From Candidatus Sulfopaludibacter sp. SbA3 (GTDB lineage Bacteria; Acidobacteriota; Terriglobia; Bryobacterales; Bryobacteraceae): DNA of 44,943 bases. How positions within the stretch are numbered: the first letter of the stretch is position 1; every line of letters starts with the position of its first letter. The notes below the pieces were generated by a model. The model ran no database searches. It saw only the letters and a program-made list of their open reading frames with translations, and was not told the origin of the DNA. The stretch is from contig CAMDED010000053.1 in the NCBI GenBank assembly GCA_945893365.1, positions 1-44,943 of the forward strand, written 5' to 3'. This document shows, one piece after another, positions 17,443-25,162 of this stretch. The translations under genes and the position numbers were made by a program.

Positions 17443-17480
17443 ATCGGCAAATGTGGAACAGTTATTTCCTGACGAGCCCT
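17443..17480 (+). repeat. 38-bp dispersed repeat, copy 1
   Basis: Runs from ATCGGCAAATGTGG to GACGAGCCCT. It matches 21144-21181 in the same orientation with three transitions in 38 positions. Its last base is the first base of the pgl stop codon complement. The two copies bracket the zwf-opcA-pgl operon. Confidence 0.75.
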
Positions 17481-18205
17481 CAGCTGGTTTGACTGAGTGC
17501 GGCTTCGTCGAGAAACCATGTTACGCTGCGGCCGTTGTGAGCGATGAGTTGCACGGGGTACTTTTCCGGCTGATAGTCTTCCTCAAAGACGGAGTGCACG
17601 ACGGGCGCTTTCTCCGCCCCCGCGGCAAGCACGACGGTGTGCTTCGCAGCCAGCAGCACGCCGGGCAACAGGGTGATGCCCCACTCCTTATCCTTCTCCC
17701 TGTAGACCGCGGCGGCGATTCCTTCACGGTCGCCGATCAGCGGTTCGCCCGGAAAAAGACTCGCCGTGTGACCATCCGCGCCCATGCCGAGGTGCAGAAG
17801 ATCGATGCGCGGCAACTCGCCGGGCTCCAGTTCGAAAAGCTCGCGGATTTCCTCGCTGTAGTTCACGGCGGCGCGCCGGGGCTCAAACTCTCCGAAAATC
17901 CTGTGGGTCCGCGTGCGGAGAATGCGCGTCGGGAGGATGAGATGCTCTTCGGCCAGGCGATAGTTGCTTCGCGGGTGCGTCGGCGAAACCGCGCGCTCGT
18001 CGGCCCACAAGAGATGAACGCGGTCCCAGTTGAAGCGGGATGCCGCGAGAGCGTCGAAGAGCAGCTTCGACGTAACGCCGCCGGAAACGGCGAACGTCAC
18101 GAGTTCTTTGGCGGCGAGCGCGTTTTCGAGCACTCCGAGCACGTGATGAGCGCAGCCTTCGGCGGCGGCCGCTGCATCCGGGTAGGAGTAGCGGTGAACG
18201 CTCAC
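17480..18205 (-). CDS. pgl: 6-phosphogluconolactonase
   Basis: Hydrolyses 6-phosphogluconolactone to 6-phosphogluconate in the oxidative pentose phosphate pathway. 241 residues from a GTG start at 18205, which overlaps the opcA stop as GTGA. Family motifs: TFAVSGGVTSKLLFDAL (substrate loop), HLLWADERAV, and the signature LLHLGMGADGHTASLFPG. The C-terminal part contains KEWGITLLP and VVLAAGAEKAP. The open frame extends far upstream but is only the shadow of opcA. The motif SGGVTS replaces the more common SGGSTP. Third gene of a translationally coupled operon after zwf and opcA; no 6-phosphogluconate dehydrogenase follows. Confidence 0.93.
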   Translation of the reverse strand: MSVHRYSYPDAAAAAEGCAHHVLGVLENALAAKELVTFAVSGGVTSKLLFDALAASRFNWDRVHLLWADERAVSPTHPRSNYRLAEEHLILPTRILRTRTHRIFGEFEPRRAAVNYSEEIRELFELEPGELPRIDLLHLGMGADGHTASLFPGEPLIGDREGIAAAVYREKDKEWGITLLPGVLLAAKHTVVLAAGAEKAPVVHSVFEEDYQPEKYPVQLIAHNGRSVTWFLDEAALSQTS

Positions 18206-19251
18206 CGGGCCCCCGGCTCCAATCCCGACGCCAGTTTCGCCGCCAGGCCGACCGTTGCTTCGTAGACGGGATCGCGCCCCATCAATCCCAGCTCCTCGCG
18301 CAGCAGGGCGTGGTCCGTGAAAGCCGGTAACGAGGTCCGGTGCGCAAGGCCGTCGACACGGGCTTCGAAAACCGCGCCCTCCACCAGTTCTACTTCTACC
18401 TGATTCCGCCCGTTGATCTCGACGACGGCCAGTTCGCCGCGGCCGGCGCCGCCTTCGGAGACAAACTCGAGAGTGGGGTGGGCGCCGGCGCTTTCGAGAC
18501 ACTGCCGGAGCCATGCCGCGAGGTAATAGGCGGAAACCGGAATCGCGCTTCCCGTAGAGCGGATCTTGACGCCGGTAATGGTGGAGACTTGCGAGAGGTA
18601 GACGGGATTCTCGAAGATCTGAGCGATCAACTCGCGGCGGCGCGTCAGGCGGGTCCAGGCAAGGTCGCAAACGCGCTTGCCGGAGGCGATGGCGGACGCG
18701 AGATTCGTCAGGGCCGCCGCGGCGTCGGGACAATCTCCGCTGTCGAGAATCACCTTTCCGGCCAAGGGATAAAATCCGGCGAATGCGGGCAGGCCGAACA
18801 GGCGGATCGGACGGCACCAGACGACCAGCGGAAGGTCGGGTGCGGCGAGCGGAAGCACCACTCCGGGGACGTCGCCGAGAGCGGCTTCGGTCGCGGTAAT
18901 GTCGATCTGTTCGCAGCAAATCTGCTGGGTTTTCCCGAACGGCATCCAGCACTGCGCGGAGACGCGGGCTTCGAGCGAAGGATCTCCCGACGGGCGCAGA
19001 TGGACAACGATGGTGCGGCTTGGGTGCTCGCGCATGAGCAGGGCGATCGCTTCGCCCGCATACTGTTCGGCGGCGGCGGACTCGACACCGGGCTGATCGT
19101 CAAGCAGGACCACGAGCGTCATGGTGCAGGCGCGTAACACGCCGGTCGAGGAATCTCCGGCGGTTTCGCTACCGTCGCCGGCCTGCCTGTCGATGCCGGC
19201 CCATAGGCCGGCCAGATCGTGGAGCACTTTCTGCGGAACGATGGCGCTCAC
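18202..19251 (-). CDS. opcA: Glucose-6-phosphate dehydrogenase assembly protein OpcA
   Basis: Protein of 349 residues from a GTG at 19251 that overlaps the zwf stop as GTGA. It matches the OpcA family of cyanobacteria and actinobacteria, which promotes assembly and activity of glucose-6-phosphate dehydrogenase. Recognisable parts are MTLVVLLDD, the EHPSRTIVVH strand, and LPLVVWCRP followed by a helical region with CDLAWTRLTRRRELIAQIFENP. Its position between zwf and pgl is the standard one for this family. It ends in a GTGA overlap with pgl. The extended open frame upstream overlaps zwf and is not part of the protein. Confidence 0.92.
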   Translation of the reverse strand: MSAIVPQKVLHDLAGLWAGIDRQAGDGSETAGDSSTGVLRACTMTLVVLLDDQPGVESAAAEQYAGEAIALLMREHPSRTIVVHLRPSGDPSLEARVSAQCWMPFGKTQQICCEQIDITATEAALGDVPGVVLPLAAPDLPLVVWCRPIRLFGLPAFAGFYPLAGKVILDSGDCPDAAAALTNLASAIASGKRVCDLAWTRLTRRRELIAQIFENPVYLSQVSTITGVKIRSTGSAIPVSAYYLAAWLRQCLESAGAHPTLEFVSEGGAGRGELAVVEINGRNQVEVELVEGAVFEARVDGLAHRTSLPAFTDHALLREELGLMGRDPVYEATVGLAAKLASGLEPGAR

Positions 19252-20768
19252 GGCGTTCTCCAGACGTGTCCGCGGCGCGCGAGCATTTCGTCCGCGGCGT
19301 TCGGTCCCCAGCCGCCGCAGGGGTAGTTCGGGAAGTCGAACTGCCGCTCGCTCCAGACCGCGGCGATGGGCTCGACGGCGGCCCAACTGGCCTCCACCAT
19401 GTCCTGGCGGGTGTAGAGCGTCGCATCGCCCGCGATGGCGTCGAGCAACAGGGTTTCGTACGCCGAGGGAGAGCGGCCGCCAAAACTCGACCCGTAGTTG
19501 AAGTCCATCGACACGGGCCGCAGCTTCATACCGGAGCCGGGCTGCTTCGAAAGAAATTTGAGCGAGATACCTTCTTCGGGCTGGATACGAACAATGAGAA
19601 GATTTGGACGCGCGCCGCCGCCATTCGCGTCGAACATGTCGTGCGGAGGGGCATTGAACTGAATAGCGATTTCGCTGACGCGCTTCGGGAGGCGCTTGCC
19701 GGTGCGGATATAGAACGGCACGCCGGCCCAACGCCAGTTGTCCACAAAAAAGGTGGCGGCGGCGTAAGTATCGGTCCGCGACGCCGGGTCGACCCCAGGC
19801 TCCTCGCGGAATCCAGGCAGCGACGTGGCGCCGACGCGCGCGGGTCCGTACTGCCCGGCAACGGTGTTGAGGGCGACCTCATCGGGCTTCATGACGTGGA
19901 TGGAGCGCAGCAGCTTCGAGCGCTCATCGCGCACCGAGCCGGGGTGGAAGGTGGCGCTCGGCTCCATGGCGATCGTGGCCATCACCTGCAAGAGATGATT
20001 CTGAATCATGTCGCGCAAGCTGCCGGCCTCCTGATAATAGGAGCCCCGCCCCTCGACGCCGATCGATTCGGCGGCGGTGATCTGCACGTGAGTGATGTAG
20101 CGCCGGTTCCAGAGCGGCTCGAAGATACCGTTGCCGAAGCGGAAGGCAAGGATATTCTGGACGGTTTCCTTGCCGAGGTAGTGATCGATGCGGTAGACGT
20201 CCCGCTCGTCGAACACCTCGTGCAGCGCGGCGGAGAGAGAGCGCGCGCTTTCAAGATCGTGGCCGAAGGGCTTCTCGACGACGAGGCGGCGCCATCCGTT
20301 TCCCTTGGCGATGCCCGCGCCGCCAATCCCCCGCGCGGCGGCCGCGTATTGGCTGGGTTGAGTCGAGAGATAGAACAGGACGTTGCCGCCGGTGTGGCGG
20401 GTCTCTTCGATGTCGCGCAATCGGGTGGCGAGACCCTGGTAGGAAGCGGGATCGTTAACGTCGCCCGCCATGTAGAAAAGGCCTGTTGCGAAGCCGGTCC
20501 AGACCTCTTCGTCGAAAGGCGCATCCTCAAGATATTTTGCAACCGATTCGCGCATGTTTTCGCGGAAACGATCGTCGGTCATCTGCGTGCGGGAGATGCC
20601 GACCACGGCGAATCCGGGGGAGAGCCTCTGCTCGTAGGCGAGGCGGTAAAGGGCCGGCAAAAGCTTGCGTTTGGTGAGGTCTCCGTTCGCGCCAAAAATG
20701 ACTACGGTACATTCAGGCACGCGGCGCTCGAAGCGGATCGGGTCCTGAAACGGGTTCCCGGATGACAT
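19248..20768 (-). CDS. zwf: Glucose-6-phosphate 1-dehydrogenase
   Basis: Oxidises glucose 6-phosphate to 6-phosphogluconolactone with NAD(P)+. 506 residues from 20768. The nucleotide loop reads FGANGDLTKRKLLPAL (25-40), with Asn in place of the more usual Ser of FGASGDL. VVEKPFGHD and the substrate signature RIDHYLGKE (193-201, with K200) are intact. GGAGG lies only 2 nt before the 20768 ATG, while an ATG at 20780 is 4 codons longer. TATGTT ends 7 nt before 20768, which fits a leaderless transcript. First gene of zwf-opcA-pgl with GTGA overlaps at both junctions. The long upstream extension of the frame crosses a repeat island and is not coding. Confidence 0.95.
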   Translation of the reverse strand: MSSGNPFQDPIRFERRVPECTVVIFGANGDLTKRKLLPALYRLAYEQRLSPGFAVVGISRTQMTDDRFRENMRESVAKYLEDAPFDEEVWTGFATGLFYMAGDVNDPASYQGLATRLRDIEETRHTGGNVLFYLSTQPSQYAAAARGIGGAGIAKGNGWRRLVVEKPFGHDLESARSLSAALHEVFDERDVYRIDHYLGKETVQNILAFRFGNGIFEPLWNRRYITHVQITAAESIGVEGRGSYYQEAGSLRDMIQNHLLQVMATIAMEPSATFHPGSVRDERSKLLRSIHVMKPDEVALNTVAGQYGPARVGATSLPGFREEPGVDPASRTDTYAAATFFVDNWRWAGVPFYIRTGKRLPKRVSEIAIQFNAPPHDMFDANGGGARPNLLIVRIQPEEGISLKFLSKQPGSGMKLRPVSMDFNYGSSFGGRSPSAYETLLLDAIAGDATLYTRQDMVEASWAAVEPIAAVWSERQFDFPNYPCGGWGPNAADEMLARRGHVWRTP

Positions 20769-20775
20769 GACCTCC

Positions 20776-20781
20776 AACATA
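20776..20781 (-). promoter_or_regulatory. TATGTT -10-like element of zwf
   Basis: On the minus strand TATGTT ends 7 nt before the zwf ATG at 20768, consistent with the leaderless pattern in the window. Overlaps the alternative ATG at 20780. Confidence 0.3.
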
Positions 20782-20831
20782 GCAGATGGGCGGAGTGGGA
20801 GAGCGCGACGGGGAGAAGGTTGGAAGAGCCA

Positions 20832-21010
20832 TGGTACGGAACGGAGAGTGGGGCCATGGTCTGGCCCAGGAGGCGGGGCGGGGGCGGTCGCGCCTGAAGA
20901 GAACGCTGGTGCGGAACGGCGAGTGGGGGCCCCCGCTCCAACCCACACTGCAAGCCCGGCGAGCGGTCGTCTATGGAAAACACTGGGTACGGGGCGGAGA
21001 TGGGCGGGCC
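20832..21010. repeat. Degenerate ~75-bp tandem repeat, about three units
   Basis: The core TGGTACGGAACGGAGAGTGG recurs as a near match at 20907 (TGGTGCGGAACGGCGAGTGG) and more weakly at 20985 (GGGTACGGGGCGGAGATGGG), spacings of 75 and 78 bp. The sequence between cores is also loosely similar (GGTCGCGCC / GGTCGTCTA). Non-coding. Confidence 0.5.
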
Positions 21011-21040
21011 TAGGACTTGGAATGAAACAACTGTTGCAAA

Positions 21041-21136
21041 TGGCAGCCGGTGGGGCCGGCGATCGTTTTTGGTCGCCTGCTTTCTGCCGCGCGTGTAGCA
21101 GGCCACAGACGACGATGGCCTGCCCCACCGGCGCCA
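21041..21136. repeat. Structured palindromic element, three-way fold
   Basis: An outer stem pairs GCCGGTGGGGC (21046-21056) with GCCCCACCGGC (21122-21132), perfect over 11 bp. It extends through TGGC/GCCA with one bulged A. Inside are two further hairpins: GGCGATC/GGTCGCC (21058-21064 with 21071-21077, one G-T pair) and GCAGGCCA/TGGCCTGC (21098-21105 with 21116-21123, perfect). The layout resembles REP/BIME-like or MITE-like elements. No family name can be given. Confidence 0.6.
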
Positions 21137-21143
21137 CAGTTCC

Positions 21144-21181
21144 ATCGGCAAGTGTGGAGCAGTTATTTCCCGACGAGCCCT
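21144..21181 (+). repeat. 38-bp dispersed repeat, copy 2
   Basis: Direct copy of 17443-17480 with three transitions. It lies 7 bp beyond the structured palindromic element and about 70 bp from the 3' end of the cytochrome operon. Confidence 0.75.
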
Positions 21182-21251
21182 TTCGTCTGACCCAGGGTCC
21201 GGAGTAGCGCGCGGCCGCCGGCGGGCAGGCGGTGAAGCGCGGCCGCTACGA

Positions 21252-22349
21252 CTACCGGTCCGTGTTGAGGTATGTCACCAGATCGCTCATCTCGTCGCCG
21301 CGAAACCGCGGCCACGCGACGTTCTTCGCTTTCATCTGTTCGAGCATCGCGGGACCGTGTTTCCACAGCGCAGAGACGATATCGAGGGGATCGTATCTTC
21401 CCTTCAGTTTGGGCGCCTCACCGTCGTTGTGGCAGCCGGCGCAACCCTTCTGGCTGAAAACGTTCCTGCCGCGGGCCGCGCTCCCCGTGGAAGCGAAGAA
21501 CCGTGAATTCCAGATGTAGCCCACGATGCTTCGCATTTCCTCCGGCTCGACGCGCGGCGGCGGTTGTATCATGCCGGGCGCATGGTTCCACATGGCGGCC
21601 GCAATGTCGATCAGTGTTTTCCGTTCCACAGCGCGATGCTGAAGGTTGAGCCGCCCCTGATGGCAGACCAGGCAGCCGCGCTCCCGGAACAAGGCCTCGC
21701 CGGCCGAAGGATCCGGAACCGCGAATTCAGCGATCACGCTGCGGGTTTCCGGGAGATTCTGCAGGTACACGAAAAGATCGGTCACATCCTGGGAAGTCAA
21801 CTGCGGCCACGCGATCTTCCGTTCCTTGAATGAGGCGCGCATCTGGCCGGAATGATTCCACATTTGCTGCACAAGGGACAGAGGGTCCTCAAGAGACTTC
21901 CACGCAACCACGGGCTTCGCTGCCGGATCGGCGGCAGACGAGATTCCATGGCACGCCGCGCAACGCTTCGATTCGAAGGCGCGCTTTCCCCGCGCCGCGT
22001 CGCCGGGCGCATCGAAGAATCGAACCGAATAGAAGTAGGCGAACAGGTCCCCCGCCTGCTCGCGCGAGACCAGCGGACGGCTGATGCGTTGCGCCGCCAT
22101 CGCGCTCCACATCTCCGGCGCGTGATTCCAGAACAGTCCCGCCATCAGGGCCGGCGTGTAGTTGCGCGCGCCGCGGACACCAAGATCGGGAGCCTGCCGT
22201 CCCCCTTGGCCTCGAACCGGATGGCAGTAAGCGCAACCCTGATCGCGGAAGAACGCCGCGCCCCGCCGCGAGTCTCCCGAGAAATGCCCAGTCGCGGCGG
22301 AAGCGGCGGCCGTGAACGTCACCGCGAGCGCGATCAATCCGATTTGCAT
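21252..22349 (-). CDS. Tetraheme c-type cytochrome (four mono-heme domains)
   Basis: Exported protein of 365 residues with a signal peptide (1-19) and four CxxCH motifs: CAYCH (39), CAACH (130), CLVCH (226) and CAGCH (303). Each is followed by a W-[NK]-H-x-x-x-M block (FWNHAPEM, MWNHSGQM, MWNHAPGM, LWKHGPAM) that can supply the distal Met ligand. The protein is therefore four tandem class I cytochrome c domains of about 90 residues. Last gene of the conduit operon, 16 nt after the barrel gene, with ribosome site GGGGAGG. Likely a periplasmic shuttle passing electrons to or from the decaheme MtrA-like protein; that partner assignment is inference from gene order. Confidence 0.9.
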   Translation of the reverse strand: MQIGLIALAVTFTAAASAATGHFSGDSRRGAAFFRDQGCAYCHPVRGQGGRQAPDLGVRGARNYTPALMAGLFWNHAPEMWSAMAAQRISRPLVSREQAGDLFAYFYSVRFFDAPGDAARGKRAFESKRCAACHGISSAADPAAKPVVAWKSLEDPLSLVQQMWNHSGQMRASFKERKIAWPQLTSQDVTDLFVYLQNLPETRSVIAEFAVPDPSAGEALFRERGCLVCHQGRLNLQHRAVERKTLIDIAAAMWNHAPGMIQPPPRVEPEEMRSIVGYIWNSRFFASTGSAARGRNVFSQKGCAGCHNDGEAPKLKGRYDPLDIVSALWKHGPAMLEQMKAKNVAWPRFRGDEMSDLVTYLNTDR

Positions 22350-22365
22350 TTGCGGCCTCCCCGGG

Positions 22366-24180
22366 CTACCTCGCGATCCTTAATCCGGCCACGAACTGGT
22401 GCGCCCGAAAACCTTCATACCGGTACAATCCTTCCGTGAAACCGCTCCATCGCCACTCGGCGTTCCACGTCACTCGTTTGTCGAACGGCACGGAGAATCT
22501 GGCTAGGGGTTGGTAGTAACTCGTGCTCCGGCTCCCGGCGGCCGTGAAGAACGCGCCGCCGAACTCAAGCTTCCCCGATACGCGGCCGGGCACCGTAGTC
22601 TGCACCGTCCCGGTCACCGTGTGTGCATTATCCCAGTAGATCGATTCCTGCCTGCTCAGTTCCTGAGGCACGAAATAACTGAGGTTCGACCGGAGCGAAG
22701 ACCGCATGTACTCGGCCAGCACGCTGACGCGCTTCCCGCCGTCTGGAGTCCACGCCGCGGAAATCGAATTCTGGCGGCTCAGAAAGTCGTACTGCACGCC
22801 GGGCGTGGGGTTCTGGTTGTCCAGAACGAAAAACTGGGCCGCGAACTGGAGCGATCCCGATGCCTGATAGCGGGCCCGTGCGCGAAGCCTGCGGTAATCG
22901 TGAAGGCTTGTGCGGAACCACGTCCGATCGCCCGACGCCCCTTCAAAATCCAGGTTGGCGTTCAGCCGTGAATGGAAGCGGACGGTAGCGCCGGCAAGGC
23001 CGGTGTTGCGCTTCAATTCGCCGGATTCGAGCCCTTGAACGGGGTTCAGGAATGGCGTGCGCACGCGCGCATCCCCCCAAAGATAACGATGTCCTCCGCG
23101 AATGGTGACGCGCGAAGTCAGGTCGTACAACGCTTCGAGTTGCTGCTGGTTGTAGTTAAAGCTGAGATTGCTGTGCAGGTGGTCGGTCGTGATGGATTCG
23201 AGGATACGCAGCCGCTTCGTGGGCCGCAGGTCCACGCCAAAGCTGCCGGAGGTGTGCGGCTGCTTCGCCTGCGTCATCACAAGATCGCGTTGATCGTTCA
23301 GAAACGTCAACGATTGCAGCAGTACGAACCGGCCCGAGGCGGCAACGGAGTAATTCGTTTCCGTGCGGGGCCTGCTGAATAGGAACTGACCGTACAAATT
23401 GGCCCAGGTCGCCGGCGCGGCTGTGAATATCGCCTTTGTGTAGATGCTGTCGCCCCGCACGCCGTAAGCCTGTTCGAGGTTCCGCAGCAGTAGCGTCTCG
23501 CCGAAAAGCGGGACGGAACGGTTCCCGCGGTTGAGGTCCGATGTGTAGACGCGCTGGTCGTCTTTGAAGGTCGTGCCGCCTTGCTCGAGCGTCAGATGGT
23601 AGCGGTTGAATTCCATGCGAACGCCGCCCCGAAAATGATCCGTTTTGTCGTTCAACAGAGTCGCAACGGGATATTCATTTGCGTCGCTGTAGAAATCCGT
23701 GATTCCGCGGCCGCTGCCCGCGTCGCGCGAATAGGCCAGGTACGGGACGATACGCTTGCCGGGGCGCAGCTCAAGCTCGACGTCGCTGAACCGCCGCGCG
23801 GTGTCGGAGGCGCGCTGGTTCAGCGCGTAGGATGGCAGGAAGTTGAAGTAGGCGATGTTCCGGTAGTCGAACGAGAACCGGTAAAGGCCGTCTTTAGAAA
23901 GCGTGAGATGCGCGGTATTGTACGGGTCGCCGCCCCACCCCTCGGCGCGAAGATTGGCGCGGTCGAAAAGGCGCTTCGAAGGATCCTGAATATTGAGATC
24001 CAGACCGAATAGCTTCGGACCGCTGCCCAGATTGACGATGCTGCGGTAAGCGTTGAAATTGCCGCCGACATCGCTCACCCAGCGGTATCCAACGTCCGCA
24101 CTGCCCGAAACCACCGGAGCTGGAGCATCCTCCGCCCCCGGCAGGACGGCAGCGAACAGGAATAGGGCAATCGGTTTCAT
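22366..24180 (-). CDS. MtrB/PioB-like outer-membrane beta barrel
   Basis: Protein of 604 residues with a signal peptide (MKPIALFLFAAVLPGAE) followed almost wholly by alternating amphipathic strands rich in Tyr, Phe and Arg, as expected for a large barrel. Its place directly after a decaheme MtrA/DmsE-family gene (ATGA overlap with that gene's stop) identifies it as the porin sheath of a porin-cytochrome complex. SGSADVGYRWVSDVGGNFNAY near the start resembles the entry of MtrB/PioB barrels. I see no Cys at all, so the N-terminal CxxC of Shewanella MtrB is absent. The last residue is Arg rather than the usual Phe or Trp of barrel proteins. Family call rests on context plus overall character. 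Confidence 0.8.
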   Translation of the reverse strand: MKPIALFLFAAVLPGAEDAPAPVVSGSADVGYRWVSDVGGNFNAYRSIVNLGSGPKLFGLDLNIQDPSKRLFDRANLRAEGWGGDPYNTAHLTLSKDGLYRFSFDYRNIAYFNFLPSYALNQRASDTARRFSDVELELRPGKRIVPYLAYSRDAGSGRGITDFYSDANEYPVATLLNDKTDHFRGGVRMEFNRYHLTLEQGGTTFKDDQRVYTSDLNRGNRSVPLFGETLLLRNLEQAYGVRGDSIYTKAIFTAAPATWANLYGQFLFSRPRTETNYSVAASGRFVLLQSLTFLNDQRDLVMTQAKQPHTSGSFGVDLRPTKRLRILESITTDHLHSNLSFNYNQQQLEALYDLTSRVTIRGGHRYLWGDARVRTPFLNPVQGLESGELKRNTGLAGATVRFHSRLNANLDFEGASGDRTWFRTSLHDYRRLRARARYQASGSLQFAAQFFVLDNQNPTPGVQYDFLSRQNSISAAWTPDGGKRVSVLAEYMRSSLRSNLSYFVPQELSRQESIYWDNAHTVTGTVQTTVPGRVSGKLEFGGAFFTAAGSRSTSYYQPLARFSVPFDKRVTWNAEWRWSGFTEGLYRYEGFRAHQFVAGLRIAR

Positions 24181-25154
24181 CGAAGTAGCGCCCGGTTCAC
24201 GTGAGATCCGTGAACTTTCACATGACACAAAGTGCAGTTCTGGAAACGCACGTTGCGCAGATCGTGAAACGCCGGCGGGATTCCCCCTATCGTGCTAGCC
24301 GGCTGCGCGCCCAGGTTCGCGTGACATTCGAGGCACAACTGGCCCACGACAGGGCGAGTCAGCATCTTTGGATTCGCCGAGCCATGCGGCTGATGGCAAC
24401 TGGAGCAGCCTTCCAGGCGAACCGGGGCGTGCTCGAAGGCGAAAGGCCCGCGCTTGTCGCCATGGCACCTGAGACAGCCCGGCTCATTCGCCGAAACGGT
24501 TCGGAGAGAGCCGGCGAGAAAGCTGCCGTGGGGGTTGTGGCAATCCACGCAACCCATGGTGCCTTCGGGGACGCGATGCTTGTATGGACGCTTGAACTCC
24601 GCCACTACAGACGTGTGGCATTCCGCGCAGCGGGTGTTCTGCGCGCCAATATTCGCCGCCGGCGCGACAACCTTCGCGGTCGGCGCGTGATGCACTGTAT
24701 GACACGAAGTGCAGGCTACCTGATTCCGCGCGTGCCCGCCTTGGATGCGGCCAACGTGTGTCGGCCCATTGGCGTGGCAAGTCAAACAGGCACGGTCCGT
24801 CTCGGCAACCGCCAGTTTGGCGGGATTACGGATTTCCGCCGCCGTGGCGGACTCGGCGTGCTTTGCGCCAGCGCCATGGCACGCCTCGCAAGCTTTCGCC
24901 TCCCAGCCGCGCTTCTTGTCCTCATCGAGGACGCCGTGACGGCTGGTCTTGAAAGCTTTTGCGATATCCTCATGGCACAGGGCGCAAGCTTCCGATCCCG
25001 CGTAGACCGAAGGCGGAGCCGCCGCCTCCGGAGCCTGTGCATGCACGGCGGAGAGAAACACCGCCGCCGCGAGCGCCGCCCAAGCCCCCGCCACCCGGCG
25101 GGGCCTTTGAGGAGGTGGGAATGGAGCGCTCCCGGACAGCGGCGGTGTCGGCAT
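24177..25154 (-). CDS. Decaheme c-type cytochrome, MtrA/DmsE family
   Basis: Protein of 325 residues with an N-terminal signal segment (hydrophobic AWAALAAAVFLSAVHAQA) and exactly ten CxxCH motifs: CALCH, CEACH, CLTCH, CTSCH, CAECH, CVDCH, CLRCH, CSSCH, CLECH, CTLCH. Length and heme count match MtrA/DmsE/PioA, the periplasmic wire that plugs into the MtrB barrel. Typical pieces are YAGSEACALCH, CVDCHNPHGS and CSSCHQPHGS. The start at 25154 lies 8 nt after the stop of the OmcA/MtrC-like gene. An open frame reaching 25223 overlaps that gene and is not needed. It ends in an ATGA overlap with the barrel gene, implying coupled translation. Confidence 0.93.
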   Translation of the reverse strand: MPTPPLSGSAPFPPPQRPRRVAGAWAALAAAVFLSAVHAQAPEAAAPPSVYAGSEACALCHEDIAKAFKTSRHGVLDEDKKRGWEAKACEACHGAGAKHAESATAAEIRNPAKLAVAETDRACLTCHANGPTHVGRIQGGHARNQVACTSCHTVHHAPTAKVVAPAANIGAQNTRCAECHTSVVAEFKRPYKHRVPEGTMGCVDCHNPHGSFLAGSLRTVSANEPGCLRCHGDKRGPFAFEHAPVRLEGCSSCHQPHGSANPKMLTRPVVGQLCLECHANLGAQPASTIGGIPPAFHDLRNVRFQNCTLCHVKVHGSHVNRALLR

Positions 25155-25162
25155 GGGGGTGC

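Noticed and set aside
19266-20765. 499-codon plus-strand frame
   Set aside because: Exact antisense shadow of zwf, ending where zwf begins.
20769-21137. 123-codon N-terminal extension of zwf
   Set aside because: Runs through tandem and palindromic repeats, Pro/Arg/Ala-rich, and no Zwf protein has such an extension.
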